This document shows positions 1 through 8,640 of a stretch of 25,421 nucleotides of DNA, piece by piece (the stretch's first letter is position 1; each line of letters starts with the position of its first letter). The translations under genes and the position numbers were made by a program. Below the pieces are notes generated by a model, which did not search any database, was not told where the DNA came from, and saw nothing but the letters and a program-made list of their open reading frames with translations. This DNA comes from UBA8403 sp964455155 (lineage in GTDB: Bacteria; Bacteroidota; Bacteroidia; Cytophagales; Amoebophilaceae): the NCBI GenBank assembly GCA_964455155.1, contig CAYVYH010000015.1:1-25421 (forward strand), given 5' to 3'.

Positions 1-1143
1 GTGATCAGAGACGCTATCAACTACGAGCTACAGCGAGGTGGTCAGGTATTCTTTGTGCACAACAGAGTGGGCGACATTGAGGAGGTGGCCCAGATGATTT
101 ACAAGCTTGTGCCCGACTGTCGCATCGGTGTGGTTCATGGCCGCATGGAAGGCTCACGGCTAGAGCAACGTATGCTTCGATTTATTCAAGGAGCCTATGA
201 TGTGCTGGTGGCCACCAGCATCATTGAGTCAGGGTTGGATATTCCCAATACCAATACCATTTTCATCAACAACAGCCATTTGTTTGGTTTGTCAGACCTG
301 CACCAAATGCGAGGCAGGGTGGGACGTTCCAATAGGAAAGCTTTTTGTTACCTCTTGGCTCCACCTGCTTCCATGCTCACGGCGGAGGCACGTGCGAGAC
401 TCAGTGCCTTAGAGGAGTTTTCAGACTTGGGAGATGGCTTTAAAGTGGCCATGCGCGACCTAGACATTCGGGGGGCGGGTGACTTGCTGGGCGCCGAGCA
501 GAGCGGTTTTATTGCCGATGTAGGCTTTGACACGTATTGTAAAATACTGGATGATACTGTTCAGGAGCTTAAAGAAGGGGAGTTCAAGGCGTTGTTTGCC
601 CAAGAGCTTCAGGAACGAGCCAACACCCCTGCTGTTATAGAATGCGCTCTGGAGACGGATTTGGAAGTATTCATTCCAGATACTTACGTTAGCAACGTCG
701 CTGAGCGAATCAGCCTATACACTCGCCTTGACAGGTTGCAAGACCATACAGCACTACAAGCCTTTCAACAAGAGCTTCAAGACCGATTTGGCCCCTTGCC
801 TCTGCCTGTGCAAACCCTCATACAACTGGTCGAGTTGCGCTGGCTCGCTCAAACGTTGGGGCTTACCAAACTGAAACTCAAGAATGGGGCCATGCGATGC
901 TATTTTACGCCTTCTGCACACTCCCATCAAGACAATGTGTTGGCGCGCGTGTTTGTTTATGTACAGCAGCATCCCCGGCGATGTCGCATACAGGAAGTCA
1001 AAGCACAGCTGTTGCTGGTCATCGACCATGTAGCTGATATGGAGCAAGCGCGCAACGCCTTGGGAGCACTATGTGTCAGAGAAAGTCAACCTATTTTTTT
1101 CTCAAACTCGAGGGATAATCATTACACTCGTTCACAACCTTAG
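1..1143 (+). CDS. mfd: Transcription-repair coupling factor Mfd, C-terminal part (5' end cut by window)
   Basis: Mfd is a DNA translocase that displaces RNA polymerase stalled at lesions and recruits the UvrABC excision machinery. Only the C-terminal 380 codons are here; the frame is open at base 1 and the GTG there is an internal codon, not a start. The second RecA-like helicase lobe is visible: the VFFVHNRV segment (about residues 16-23), VVHGRM (about 44-49), ATSIIESGLDIPN (about 71-83) and the motif VI stretch HQMRGRVGRSNRKAFCYLL (about 101-119). Next comes the DLDIRGAGDLLGAEQSGFI segment typical of the RecG/Mfd family, then a C-terminal region fitting the Mfd D7 domain. The gene ends with TAG at 1141-1143. 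The family assignment is firm; full length cannot be judged. Confidence 0.95.
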   Translation: MIRDAINYELQRGGQVFFVHNRVGDIEEVAQMIYKLVPDCRIGVVHGRMEGSRLEQRMLRFIQGAYDVLVATSIIESGLDIPNTNTIFINNSHLFGLSDLHQMRGRVGRSNRKAFCYLLAPPASMLTAEARARLSALEEFSDLGDGFKVAMRDLDIRGAGDLLGAEQSGFIADVGFDTYCKILDDTVQELKEGEFKALFAQELQERANTPAVIECALETDLEVFIPDTYVSNVAERISLYTRLDRLQDHTALQAFQQELQDRFGPLPLPVQTLIQLVELRWLAQTLGLTKLKLKNGAMRCYFTPSAHSHQDNVLARVFVYVQQHPRRCRIQEVKAQLLLVIDHVADMEQARNALGALCVRESQPIFFSNSRDNHYTRSQP

Positions 1144-1205
1144 GTTGGATAGGGAAAACGCTCGGGCTGTCCCGCTCAGACTAGGGGCCATATTCGTACA
1201 AAAAT

Positions 1206-2270
1206 ATGAAAGAACATACCTCTTTGTTTAGCTTCGCCCGTGCCTGTTGGTTACTGTTCTCCGTATGCTACGGTTTTTTATGTGGCTGTTGTAAAAATGA
1301 TGAAAGCATCGAGCGTAGTCCAGGATTGCCGAGGCAAGGGGACCCGATTCAGCCGGTTACATCGTTGAAACGGGTTACAACACCGGAGGAACGGCAGTTT
1401 GAGGCTGCATGGAAAACAATTGAAGGAGATCCGACCAGAATTAATACGGTTCAGGTGTGCATCAATGGGGATCATCTCTCTTTATTGCATGCAGCGCTGT
1501 TGCTGCATAAGGACTTTGATACTATCAAGAGCATTTTAGATAGGGGGGCAGACGTCAAAGTGGCAGATCAAGGGGGATGTGGTGTTTTACATGCACTCGT
1601 GAGAAATTTGCGGTTAAGGGATCAAGAGAAAGCAAGCCTAGTTGAACGGTTTTTTGACGCAGTAGGTTCAGCTGACGATATAAAAACTAACGGCATGCAC
1701 CACGAGCGCCAATCGTTCAGACTCCCTACACCATGGCTGCACGCGTTGGGACGTTCTATGCCACAGACTGCCTTCAAGATCGTGGAAAAAATGTCGTTTA
1801 AGCAAGCTAATAAGGACGGATTATATCATGCAGTATCTCATTTGGAGTGCCCGAGAGATCTATGCTATCTTTTAATGGATAAAGAGGACCGTGATGCCGA
1901 AGAATGTGTATCGCCTCTGTCTCATGGGTTCTCGTTTGGCGATAAACAGACTCTTCCCGAAGAAGTAATAGCGTGTATCAAAGCATACATTAAGCGTAAC
2001 GTGAACGTTCATCAAGAGGCTGGTCATATGCCCCTGTGGATATATGCTTGGAGAGTGAGATATGATGTTGAATTGGCTTTACATATTATACAGAAGATGC
2101 CCTTTTCATTGGCTCCTATGTCCTGCGCAGACATCGCTGTCCAGGCAAACATAGCATCAAGGAGAGAGCGGGAATTAAACGTCAATAGTGTAGAGATCGA
2201 GGCGGAATGGCTTCGTATACGAGAAGCATTGGTATCGATAGGCGTGCAGGCTAGTCAGCTCGATGACTAG
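1206..2270 (+). CDS. Predicted lipoprotein with ankyrin-like repeats
   Basis: A 354-residue protein of unknown function. The N-terminus has a basic/hydrophobic signal region (residues 7-27) ending in a lipobox-like LCGC, so Cys28 is the probable lipidated residue and the protein should be anchored in the envelope. Residues about 91-134 read as ankyrin repeat sequence: LSLLHAALLLHKDF, then ILDRGADVKVADQGG, then GVLHALVRN. The rest (135-354) is less clearly repetitive and may hold degenerate repeats. Ankyrin proteins are abundant in Amoebophilaceae and other intracellular bacteria, where some contact host proteins; that role is an inference here. The gene lies 62 bases after mfd and converges on ruvA with 35 bases between the stops. 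Confidence 0.75.
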   Translation: MKEHTSLFSFARACWLLFSVCYGFLCGCCKNDESIERSPGLPRQGDPIQPVTSLKRVTTPEERQFEAAWKTIEGDPTRINTVQVCINGDHLSLLHAALLLHKDFDTIKSILDRGADVKVADQGGCGVLHALVRNLRLRDQEKASLVERFFDAVGSADDIKTNGMHHERQSFRLPTPWLHALGRSMPQTAFKIVEKMSFKQANKDGLYHAVSHLECPRDLCYLLMDKEDRDAEECVSPLSHGFSFGDKQTLPEEVIACIKAYIKRNVNVHQEAGHMPLWIYAWRVRYDVELALHIIQKMPFSLAPMSCADIAVQANIASRRERELNVNSVEIEAEWLRIREALVSIGVQASQLDD

Positions 2271-2305
2271 CAGATGACCACATAGAAAAGCGCCCGACCT
2301 AGCGA

Positions 2306-2896
2306 TTAAGTCACCTGAAGCGCCTGTTTAATCAGAGATTCCAGTGATACTTCTGCGTGGGTACTGCACACTTTAGCAACGGCCCTCTCGGCTGCAGCCT
2401 TTCCAATCCCTAGCTTCATCAGTGCCGCTAGCGCTTCTTGTCTTATTAGCTCGGTCTCCTGCAGCGTTACAGCGTTGCCTGCTGCCGATGCCCGGTTATT
2501 CCCCAACTTGTCCTTGAGTTCCAAAACAATGCGCTGCGCTGCCTTGTCTCCAATACCCTTGATGCTTTTCAAGACACTCACTTGATTGTTAATAATGACC
2601 TGTTCTAGTTCTAGTGGACTCAGAGAAGACAAAATGGTCATTGCAGTACGGGGGCCCACACTATTCACGTTGATTAAGTGCAAAAACCAGTGTTTCTCCT
2701 CCATACTTGAAAATCCGTAAAGCGCACGCACATCACCCTGAATGTATTGGTGTGTAAAAAGTTGGCAAGTTGCCAGCGTTTTTATCGCTGAGAAAGTATG
2801 TAGGGAGATTTTGATTTCATAGCCTAACCCTCCTGCCTCTACTACCGCATGAGTAGGTGTTTTGTGGATGAGTTTTCCGGTAACGTGTACAATCAT
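2306..2896 (-). CDS. ruvA: Holliday junction branch migration protein RuvA
   Basis: RuvA binds four-way DNA junctions as a tetramer and loads the RuvB motor for branch migration. The 196-residue protein starts MIVHVTGKLI, as RuvA proteins do (OB-fold N-terminal domain). It carries the two helix-hairpin-helix regions, around NVNSVGPRTAMTILSSL and SIKGIGDKAAQRIVLELKDK, and a C-terminal helical domain (EALAALMKLGIGKAAAERAV) of the kind that contacts RuvB. The open frame extends 44 codons further upstream to 3028, but that extension resembles nothing in the family, so I start at the ATG whose complement is 2894-2896; this gives the usual family length. No ruvB or ruvC is in the window. Confidence 0.95.
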   Translation of the reverse strand: MIVHVTGKLIHKTPTHAVVEAGGLGYEIKISLHTFSAIKTLATCQLFTHQYIQGDVRALYGFSSMEEKHWFLHLINVNSVGPRTAMTILSSLSPLELEQVIINNQVSVLKSIKGIGDKAAQRIVLELKDKLGNNRASAAGNAVTLQETELIRQEALAALMKLGIGKAAAERAVAKVCSTHAEVSLESLIKQALQVT

Positions 2897-3139
2897 GTTG
2901 CGCAACCAATAATGATAATGGACGAAAGATAAGGCCACCACATCGGTGAGACCTGAATTTACAGCGTAGTGCCTAGCATCTTGCCTACTTACCATTGGAA
3001 GTAGCCGTGCGTATACCGCAAGATACAATGCGGCAGTTGCGTGTATAGCATTTAGGATCAGACTGATTTACGCAAAAGAAGCATGATACACCGGCCCTTA
3101 TTTTAGTAGTGGACTTAAAATAGTAGGAGGATACATCCG

Positions 3140-4936
3140 CTAGTACTCCTGAAATAGCATTATCTCCGGTGCGCCAATGTCTAAGTCGTGCAGGGAGTCA
3201 GCAGTTTCGAGGTTAATGGCAAAGATTATGTTCTGAGTGATGGGAGCATACCCCAGTTTAACTTGTAGGGTTCCAAAAGAAAAACGTGGATGTGTACATC
3301 GCAATCCTATACCCAAGGCTTTACAGAAGATACTTTGTTGTACTTTCCCTCGCGCATCCTCTAGTCTGACTATGTCTACAAACCCCAAGGTGGCTACCTG
3401 ACAACCGGCTAGGCGTGTCGGTGTAAAAAGAACCGTTTCAAATCCTAGACATAATCTTCGCGTTCCCCCAAGGAAAGGGTCTTTAAACTTTTTAGCAACC
3501 TTTTTGATATTCGTGCTGATCAGCTCTCCTGTAAACATGTTGTAACCAGCCAGATAATCGAGTTGAATGAATTGCCTTATCAATTGGTTGCTCATGCCTA
3601 GCAGTGGGGTAAAATACTGCAACTGAAGCCGTAGTATACCTTGCTCTACGGTCTTTTCACCCCAAAATCCGCTTACATGAATGGCGCCATAAAAGTGACC
3701 TAATTGCTGCAAACGTCTACCCTGTGCTATGTTTAAGTACAGGTAAGGACGATTGATGAATTCTCCAAACTGGTAGCCTCCGATGAGGTTGACTTTGCTA
3801 CCGTATGGAATTTTTTCTACGTCACCTGCCCCATAAACCAGCCGGTCTGTATAAGTTTGCTTGTCAGTGAAACCTAGGCTCCCGACACCCAATACATAAT
3901 GGTGAAAGTATCGGTTGGTGCTTTTGTTTACTACAGGGCGTTGGTCAAAACGCTGGTGGACTATCTTGCCCGTCACAAAGAAGCGGCCCTCGTGGTACCC
4001 CTCAATCACGGGGTTCTTGAGGGTAGTACCTAACCAGAGACAATGATGGTAAAAGGAATACAACGTTTCCTGAGGATCAGGATTCCCATCTATTATCCTG
4101 CGCTTTACTTGCTTTATCTTGCTTGCCGAAATCCTGCCCGCGTGGTCGATCTGGTCGGTAAAATCCCTGGATATACTGATCTTCTTGATGTCCTTTTTTT
4201 GCGTGGCTAGATATTGTAACTCGCTGGTGACGCCTGATGGTTGTATGTACGTGGAGTTATATCCTAGTCCTCGGTTATAAAAAAAACAATGCTGCCATAC
4301 ATGTCCCCATCCAAACAGGTTGTTATGCGTCATGCAAAACGCAGGTTTTTCAGAGTGAAAGCCAAGGTTAATGGCCATAGGCCATCGGTCTTGTGTGGTG
4401 ATGTGCACATCGACAGTGTCTCTGTTGTCTTCGGTCTCCTTTACCGTAATTTTTGCTTCCTTGATGTAGGCGAGTTCGTTGAGTAGATCTTGACTAGCTA
4501 GTAGTTGTTGAGAGACGAGACTACCGCTTGGTAAGCAACCTAATTGTCTGAGGATGACCCCAGCTTTTGTTGTAGGGCATATGATCTTGGCAAGTTGCCC
4601 CCAGTTAGGGGTGTTGGTACACGCGGCTCCGTGCCTGTCTAGCCGAATACAACCTATGTATTTGCCCTCATAGGGCAAATACATAGCGGTGGTCGACTTT
4701 CTTTTCGGTGCTTGCGGATGATTAAAGAGTAGGGCAAGTAACCATTGTGCAAGTTTGTCATCTGGGAGTCTTCTTGTAAGCTGCTGCACTAAGTCTTCTG
4801 ATACCTGTGAGTCGCCGGGGCTATTGTGGGACGCTTCTTGATGTTTGCAAGGCTCCTTGGCTGATGCCAAGTTGAATTGACAGGTCGGACAGCATAGTAA
4901 TAAAATGATCCAGTACGCTCGAAGAGCCATTGCCAA
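3140..4936 (-). CDS. Outer-membrane beta-barrel protein with POTRA-like domain (BamA/TamA-like architecture)
   Basis: A 598-residue exported protein. Residues 1-26 form a signal peptide with a plausible signal peptidase I site after LASA. A periplasmic region follows, of which about 125-185 reads as a POTRA repeat: TTKAGVILRQLGCLPSGSLV, then a LLNELAYIKEAKITV stretch and VDVHITTQDRWPM. From about residue 190 to the end the sequence alternates polar and aromatic residues as in beta strands (for example NLGFHSEKPAF, YHHCLWLGTTL, YLNIAQGRRL) and it ends in an aromatic residue (FQEY), as outer-membrane barrels do. The combination suggests a relative of BamA/TamA or a Bacteroidota surface-antigen family, but it is shorter than BamA and shows only one clear POTRA. 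The specific function is unknown. It is transcribed divergently from the LppC-like gene. Confidence 0.7.
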   Translation of the reverse strand: MAMALRAYWIILLLCCPTCQFNLASAKEPCKHQEASHNSPGDSQVSEDLVQQLTRRLPDDKLAQWLLALLFNHPQAPKRKSTTAMYLPYEGKYIGCIRLDRHGAACTNTPNWGQLAKIICPTTKAGVILRQLGCLPSGSLVSQQLLASQDLLNELAYIKEAKITVKETEDNRDTVDVHITTQDRWPMAINLGFHSEKPAFCMTHNNLFGWGHVWQHCFFYNRGLGYNSTYIQPSGVTSELQYLATQKKDIKKISISRDFTDQIDHAGRISASKIKQVKRRIIDGNPDPQETLYSFYHHCLWLGTTLKNPVIEGYHEGRFFVTGKIVHQRFDQRPVVNKSTNRYFHHYVLGVGSLGFTDKQTYTDRLVYGAGDVEKIPYGSKVNLIGGYQFGEFINRPYLYLNIAQGRRLQQLGHFYGAIHVSGFWGEKTVEQGILRLQLQYFTPLLGMSNQLIRQFIQLDYLAGYNMFTGELISTNIKKVAKKFKDPFLGGTRRLCLGFETVLFTPTRLAGCQVATLGFVDIVRLEDARGKVQQSIFCKALGIGLRCTHPRFSFGTLQVKLGYAPITQNIIFAINLETADSLHDLDIGAPEIMLFQEY

Positions 4937-5161
4937 ATTTTTGAAGAGAGCTAAGTTAGTAAAAACGCATGAGCAGCGACCCGATTGCCCTCAACATCGG
5001 TATGGACTGCATGATGGCAGTAGTACTGGCGGATGCTGAGCCTGCGCGTTACCTTTGCTTACTGAAGGTAGTGATGGCAATCACTGAAGCGCTTTGCTAC
5101 GCACGGCGGCAGTCCCCCGAGTTTCTATGCGAACAGGCTATATCAAAACGATGAACAAGTG

Positions 5162-6925
5162 ATGAACGTACGGTACCTTGGTTTGATGCTTACTTGCCTA
5201 TTGTCAGCCCATGTAGTGTTGGCACGCATTGATAAAGATTCCCTGAAAATCTATAAAGAAGCCAAGAAGTATTACTCTACTTCGGACTACACAGCAGCCA
5301 AGGCCACACTAGCACCGTTGATAGCAGCAGAGGAAGAAAGTGACATCGCTCCCTATGCCCTGTTCTATTATGCTTTATCTGCTTACTATCATGGAGAACC
5401 AAATTTGGCTGAAACCACTTTTACAACCATCATTGAAAAGTATCCTGATTGGGAGCAGAAAGATGAGGTGTGGTACTGGCTGGGACAACTACGGTTTGAA
5501 GCAGAAGATTACCGTGTAGGTCTGGATAGACTGGCCGGAATCACAAACAGGACGCTTGAAATGCCCGTGAAGCAAATGAAAATGCATTTTTTAAGGCAAC
5601 TAGACGACCTCTTTCTTTTGAAGACACTGCTCAAGCAGTATCCCAAGGATCGGGCCATAGCCAGCGTGCTGTTTGACAAAATGGCTCGTCAGCCTCTTAT
5701 AAGTCGTGACTTCGACCTACTCGACACGTTAGCGCATGATTTCAACTTTTGTTTAGAAGAACAGGATATTCTCGAAGAGGTAGTTTCCCTGCGGAAAGAT
5801 AGTTACAACGTGGGCGTATTTCTACCTTTTTTTGTAGACGAAGTGGATTATGAAGAAGAAAGTAGCAATCTGTTTGTCATAGAGCTTTACCAAGGTATCA
5901 AAGCTGCTGTAACAGAACTAGCTGATCGGGGTGTCAGGATCAATCTTTTTGCCTATGACACAAAAAAAGACCCTGCGACTACGGCTGGTTTGCTAGCGCA
6001 AGAGGAGGTCAAAGGTATGGATTTGATTATCGGTCCGCTGTACGCAGATACTATTCCGTTGGTCGCCGAGTTTGCGCGAGCAAATCAAATCAACTTATTC
6101 AATCCTCTTTCTGAGAATACGGATGTGGTTGGAGACAATCCGTTTGCTTTTTTATTCAAGTCAAGCCTTGAGACTCAGGCAAAAAGAGCTGCTGAGTTTA
6201 CACTACGAAACGCCGGGCGTGAGATGCATGTGGGAATTATTTATGGTATTTCTAGGGCAGATGCGATTCAAGCGTATGCTTATAAACAACATGTTGAGTA
6301 CAACATGGGCAAAGAAGTGGCTTTCATGATGCCTGTAACGCCAGAGGAAGCACAAACTTCTCTCAACGCGCAGAGAGAAGTTTCAACAGATGCTGTTGGT
6401 GCTATGCAGGAAGAAATAGGCACTGCAAAGCCGCCAAGCCTAGACGATTTGACACATGTTTATGTGGCATCTAAAAATGAGCTTATTGTTGCTAGTTTGC
6501 TTAGTGGTGTAGAAACATTGAAGCGTCCTTTATGTGTTATTGGTCATGAAGCATGGCTACGTCAAAACTCACTCACCTTCGACCAATTAAAAAAGTTAGA
6601 CCTGTGTTTTGTGTCCCCCGACTATATTGACTACGAGAAAGAGGAGATTCACGAGTTCAGGGAAAGATTTTATGAGTGTTTCGCGCAGTACCCTACCACT
6701 TACACTTGTGTAGGATATGAGATGATGCTTTTCTTGGGCCATATGCTGGATCAGCACGGAGTCTATTTTCAGAAACATTGGGATAAGCAGCTTCATCAAG
6801 GTACGCTCTTTGAGGGGGTTGCCTATGGCGTTCATCATGATAACCAGCATGTTCCTATCGTGAAGTTCCAAAAAGATAAATTCGTCATCTGTAACAAAGA
6901 GATGCTCCATGATCCAAGAACATAA
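5162..6925 (+). CDS. LppC-like periplasmic protein: TPR region plus type I periplasmic-binding fold
   Basis: A 587-residue exported protein. Residues 1 to about 22 are a signal peptide (MLTCLLSAHVVLA core). Residues about 27-130 look like TPR repeats of the YbgF/BamD kind (YKEAKKYYSTSDYTAAKATL, then FYYALSAYYHGEPNLAETTF). From about residue 214 to the end it has the type I periplasmic-binding fold: YNVGVFLPFFVDE, ELYQGIKAAVTELADRG, INLFAYDTKKDP, DLIIGPLYADTIPLVAEFA, and a late VGYEMMLFLGHML. This layout matches LppC/LpoA-type proteins, which in Gammaproteobacteria activate penicillin-binding proteins; Bacteroidota homologues are usually annotated as ABC-transporter substrate-binding proteins. 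A GTG lies directly before the chosen ATG. The gene overlaps yidD by 17 bases, so the two are probably cotranslated. Confidence 0.8.
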   Translation: MNVRYLGLMLTCLLSAHVVLARIDKDSLKIYKEAKKYYSTSDYTAAKATLAPLIAAEEESDIAPYALFYYALSAYYHGEPNLAETTFTTIIEKYPDWEQKDEVWYWLGQLRFEAEDYRVGLDRLAGITNRTLEMPVKQMKMHFLRQLDDLFLLKTLLKQYPKDRAIASVLFDKMARQPLISRDFDLLDTLAHDFNFCLEEQDILEEVVSLRKDSYNVGVFLPFFVDEVDYEEESSNLFVIELYQGIKAAVTELADRGVRINLFAYDTKKDPATTAGLLAQEEVKGMDLIIGPLYADTIPLVAEFARANQINLFNPLSENTDVVGDNPFAFLFKSSLETQAKRAAEFTLRNAGREMHVGIIYGISRADAIQAYAYKQHVEYNMGKEVAFMMPVTPEEAQTSLNAQREVSTDAVGAMQEEIGTAKPPSLDDLTHVYVASKNELIVASLLSGVETLKRPLCVIGHEAWLRQNSLTFDQLKKLDLCFVSPDYIDYEKEEIHEFRERFYECFAQYPTTYTCVGYEMMLFLGHMLDQHGVYFQKHWDKQLHQGTLFEGVAYGVHHDNQHVPIVKFQKDKFVICNKEMLHDPRT

Positions 6926-7211
6926 AATTCGACCATACAAGCGTTCAAAAGTTGCTACGCTAAAGGTTATGCGACGTGGTGGGGTGTTGCTACGTTCTTT
7001 GTTGACACGGTGTTTTGTCTTACCTGTTCTTGCCTACCAATACCTTATTGCACCACTCATTGTTGATTGCTGTCGTTGGCATCCTTGCTGCTCGCAATAT
7101 GCCCAGGAAGCCATTACCAAGCACGGCGTGGCGAGAGGAGTGTGGCTGTGTGTGAGGAGACTAGCGCGTTGCCATCCGTGGGGTGGGAGTGGATACGACC
7201 CTGTTCCTTGA
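6909..7211 (+). CDS. yidD: Membrane protein insertion efficiency factor YidD
   Basis: YidD is a small membrane-associated protein that assists YidC in inserting inner-membrane proteins. The conserved core is present: LAYQYLIAPLI, the cysteine-rich CCRWHPCCSQYAQEAITKHG, RGVWLCVRRLARCHPW and the terminal GGSGYDPVP. From ATG 6909 the protein is 100 residues and overlaps the preceding gene by 17 bases. An internal ATG at 6969 would give 80 residues, closer to the usual family length and without overlap, so the true start may be there. A short GCAG-TAG-CTGC hairpin followed by a T run (7288-7306) could end the transcript but is weak. Confidence 0.9.
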   Translation: MIQEHKIRPYKRSKVATLKVMRRGGVLLRSLLTRCFVLPVLAYQYLIAPLIVDCCRWHPCCSQYAQEAITKHGVARGVWLCVRRLARCHPWGGSGYDPVP

Positions 7212-7320
7212 TGCTATATATGGCTGACTTGGCGAGGCCCTCCGGTGGAAGTTAGGTAATCCTGTAAAAGATATTCGATGTTGTGGTGCAGTAGCTGCTG
7301 TTTTTTGGTTGTAGTGCCAT

Positions 7321-7950
7321 TTACTCTTCTTCCATAGTTGATTGTTTGATCAAAGCTTCTGCTTCATCGAACAACTGCAGTAGTTTATGAAACATTTCAT
7401 CGTCCTGGTGATAGATGGGATGGAAGTCTTGCTCTGCCCATATGTTTCTAGCAATGTAAGCTTTTAGCAACAGCCTAATACGATCTTTGACAATGCGAAA
7501 TACTTTGTCATCGTGGGTTATCCCGGCTTTGTCTGCTTGGGCAACCCATTTTTTTTAACATGAGATCGCTTACCTCGAACCGGCTGCAATATCCTTCACA
7601 CTTCATGGCAGTTAAAGTTTCTCGGTGACGATCTGCATACTCTGAGGCACATATTGCCGTAAGACTTTTTTGGCTTGTAGCTGATCAAAGTAAGAGATGT
7701 TGGCACACACTTTAACCAGCACAAAGTAGTCAGGTATAATGCCGCCACCGCCATACACAGTACGCCCTTTGTTAGTCTGATATTTTAGTGCATCATGGAA
7801 CGGGATGTTGTCTGCATGTACGTACGCCCCCATGGATGTCGCAGACAGTGTTTGTAGGTCAGTGTCGTCTACATAGTCACGCCCAACGTAAACGAGAGCG
7901 TCTTCAAATTTTTTGACTACGTTGGATAGCAAGGGATATTCGGTCCTCAC
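7321..7950 (-). pseudogene. Decayed S41-family C-terminal processing peptidase (C-terminal remnant, frameshifted)
   Basis: Two fragments of one gene are recognisable on the minus strand. The first (7950 to 7612) carries the signature GRTVYGGGGIIPDYFV found near the C-terminus of Bacteroidota C-terminal processing (S41/Tsp) peptidases. The second (about 7548 to the TAA at 7323-7321) is in another frame and contains RIRLLLKAYIARNIW followed by an acidic tail, which also fits the extreme C-terminus of that family. Between them the readable sequence (RFEVSDLMLKK) sits in a third frame and joins the last part at a run of eight T on the plus strand (7549-7556, A8 in the gene). The first fragment begins just after an in-frame TAG. 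The PDZ domain and Ser/Lys catalytic region are absent upstream, where 7951-8110 gives only weak broken similarity. The product cannot be an active peptidase. Confidence 0.75.
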
Positions 7951-8211
7951 TTCTTCTTTTTCCTATTTTCCTGAAGAAACACCCGCCCAAATGCCCATGG
8001 CCACGGCTCAGGTATATACAACGGTAAGGCCAACGACAGGTCTTGCGTTTTTGTATTCACTCACGATAGGATGCACTTTAACCAAACAAGCGGGCCAGTT
8101 TACGTTTTAAAATTCACAAAAGAAGTGCTCAAGGGTTTTAGCATAGAGAGATTGTCGGGCCATGCTAAAAATTAGACGGGTGTGTTATATTTGGGAGTAT
8201 ACACAAGTATC

Positions 8212-8640
8212 ATGGGTAGAGTTCTGGCCATTGACTATGGTACCAAGCGGGTAGGTATCGCTGTTACAGACCCACTCAGAATTATTGCAACACCGCTAAC
8301 GGTAGTACGCACCGCGGATATTCTAGTTTTTTTACGGACGTATATAGCAAAAGAAGAAGTAGATATACTGGTGATCGGGATGCCTAAACACCTGAATAAC
8401 ACACCGTCACCCATGACGGCCATCGTCATAAGGTTCATCAAGACCCTTCAAAGAAATTTTTCAGATGTGCGCATCGTCCCGCAAGATGAACGCTATACCT
8501 CCAAGATCGTTGCGCATAGCATGATAGCAGGGGGCTTCAAGAAAAAGGACCGGCGTGACAAGGCCAACTTAGACAAACTAAGTGCTGTCATTATCCTCCA
8601 ATCTTTTTTATCAAGTTACCAAGCCTACGGCAGATCATGA
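8212..8640 (+). CDS. ruvX: RuvX/YqgF-family RNase H-fold protein (putative Holliday junction resolvase / pre-16S rRNA nuclease)
   Basis: A 142-residue RNase H-fold protein. The start is set at ATG 8212 because the family begins with the first beta strand, here MGRVLAIDYGTKRVGIAVTD; the frame opens ten codons earlier at 8182. Other family motifs are VIGMPKHLNN (family form G-P-x-x-x-x-G/N), VPQDERYTSKIV with the conserved D-E-R-x-T-S, and a C-terminal DKLSAVIILQSFL with the conserved acidic residue. YqgF of E. coli is required for 16S rRNA 5'-end processing, and the family was earlier proposed to be a Holliday junction resolvase. The stop overlaps the def start in an ATGA arrangement (8637-8640), which indicates translational coupling. 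Confidence 0.93.
   Translation: MGRVLAIDYGTKRVGIAVTDPLRIIATPLTVVRTADILVFLRTYIAKEEVDILVIGMPKHLNNTPSPMTAIVIRFIKTLQRNFSDVRIVPQDERYTSKIVAHSMIAGGFKKKDRRDKANLDKLSAVIILQSFLSSYQAYGRS

Noticed and set aside
2897..3028. A 44-codon N-terminal extension of ruvA
   Set aside because: The added residues resemble nothing in RuvA, and the ATG at 2894-2896 begins with the standard MIVHVTG sequence.
4969..5154. A 61-codon plus-strand frame just before the LppC-like gene
   Set aside because: It has no signal peptide, known motif or recognisable homology, and it lies in the divergent promoter region. It may be chance, although its end is only seven bases before the ATG of the next gene.
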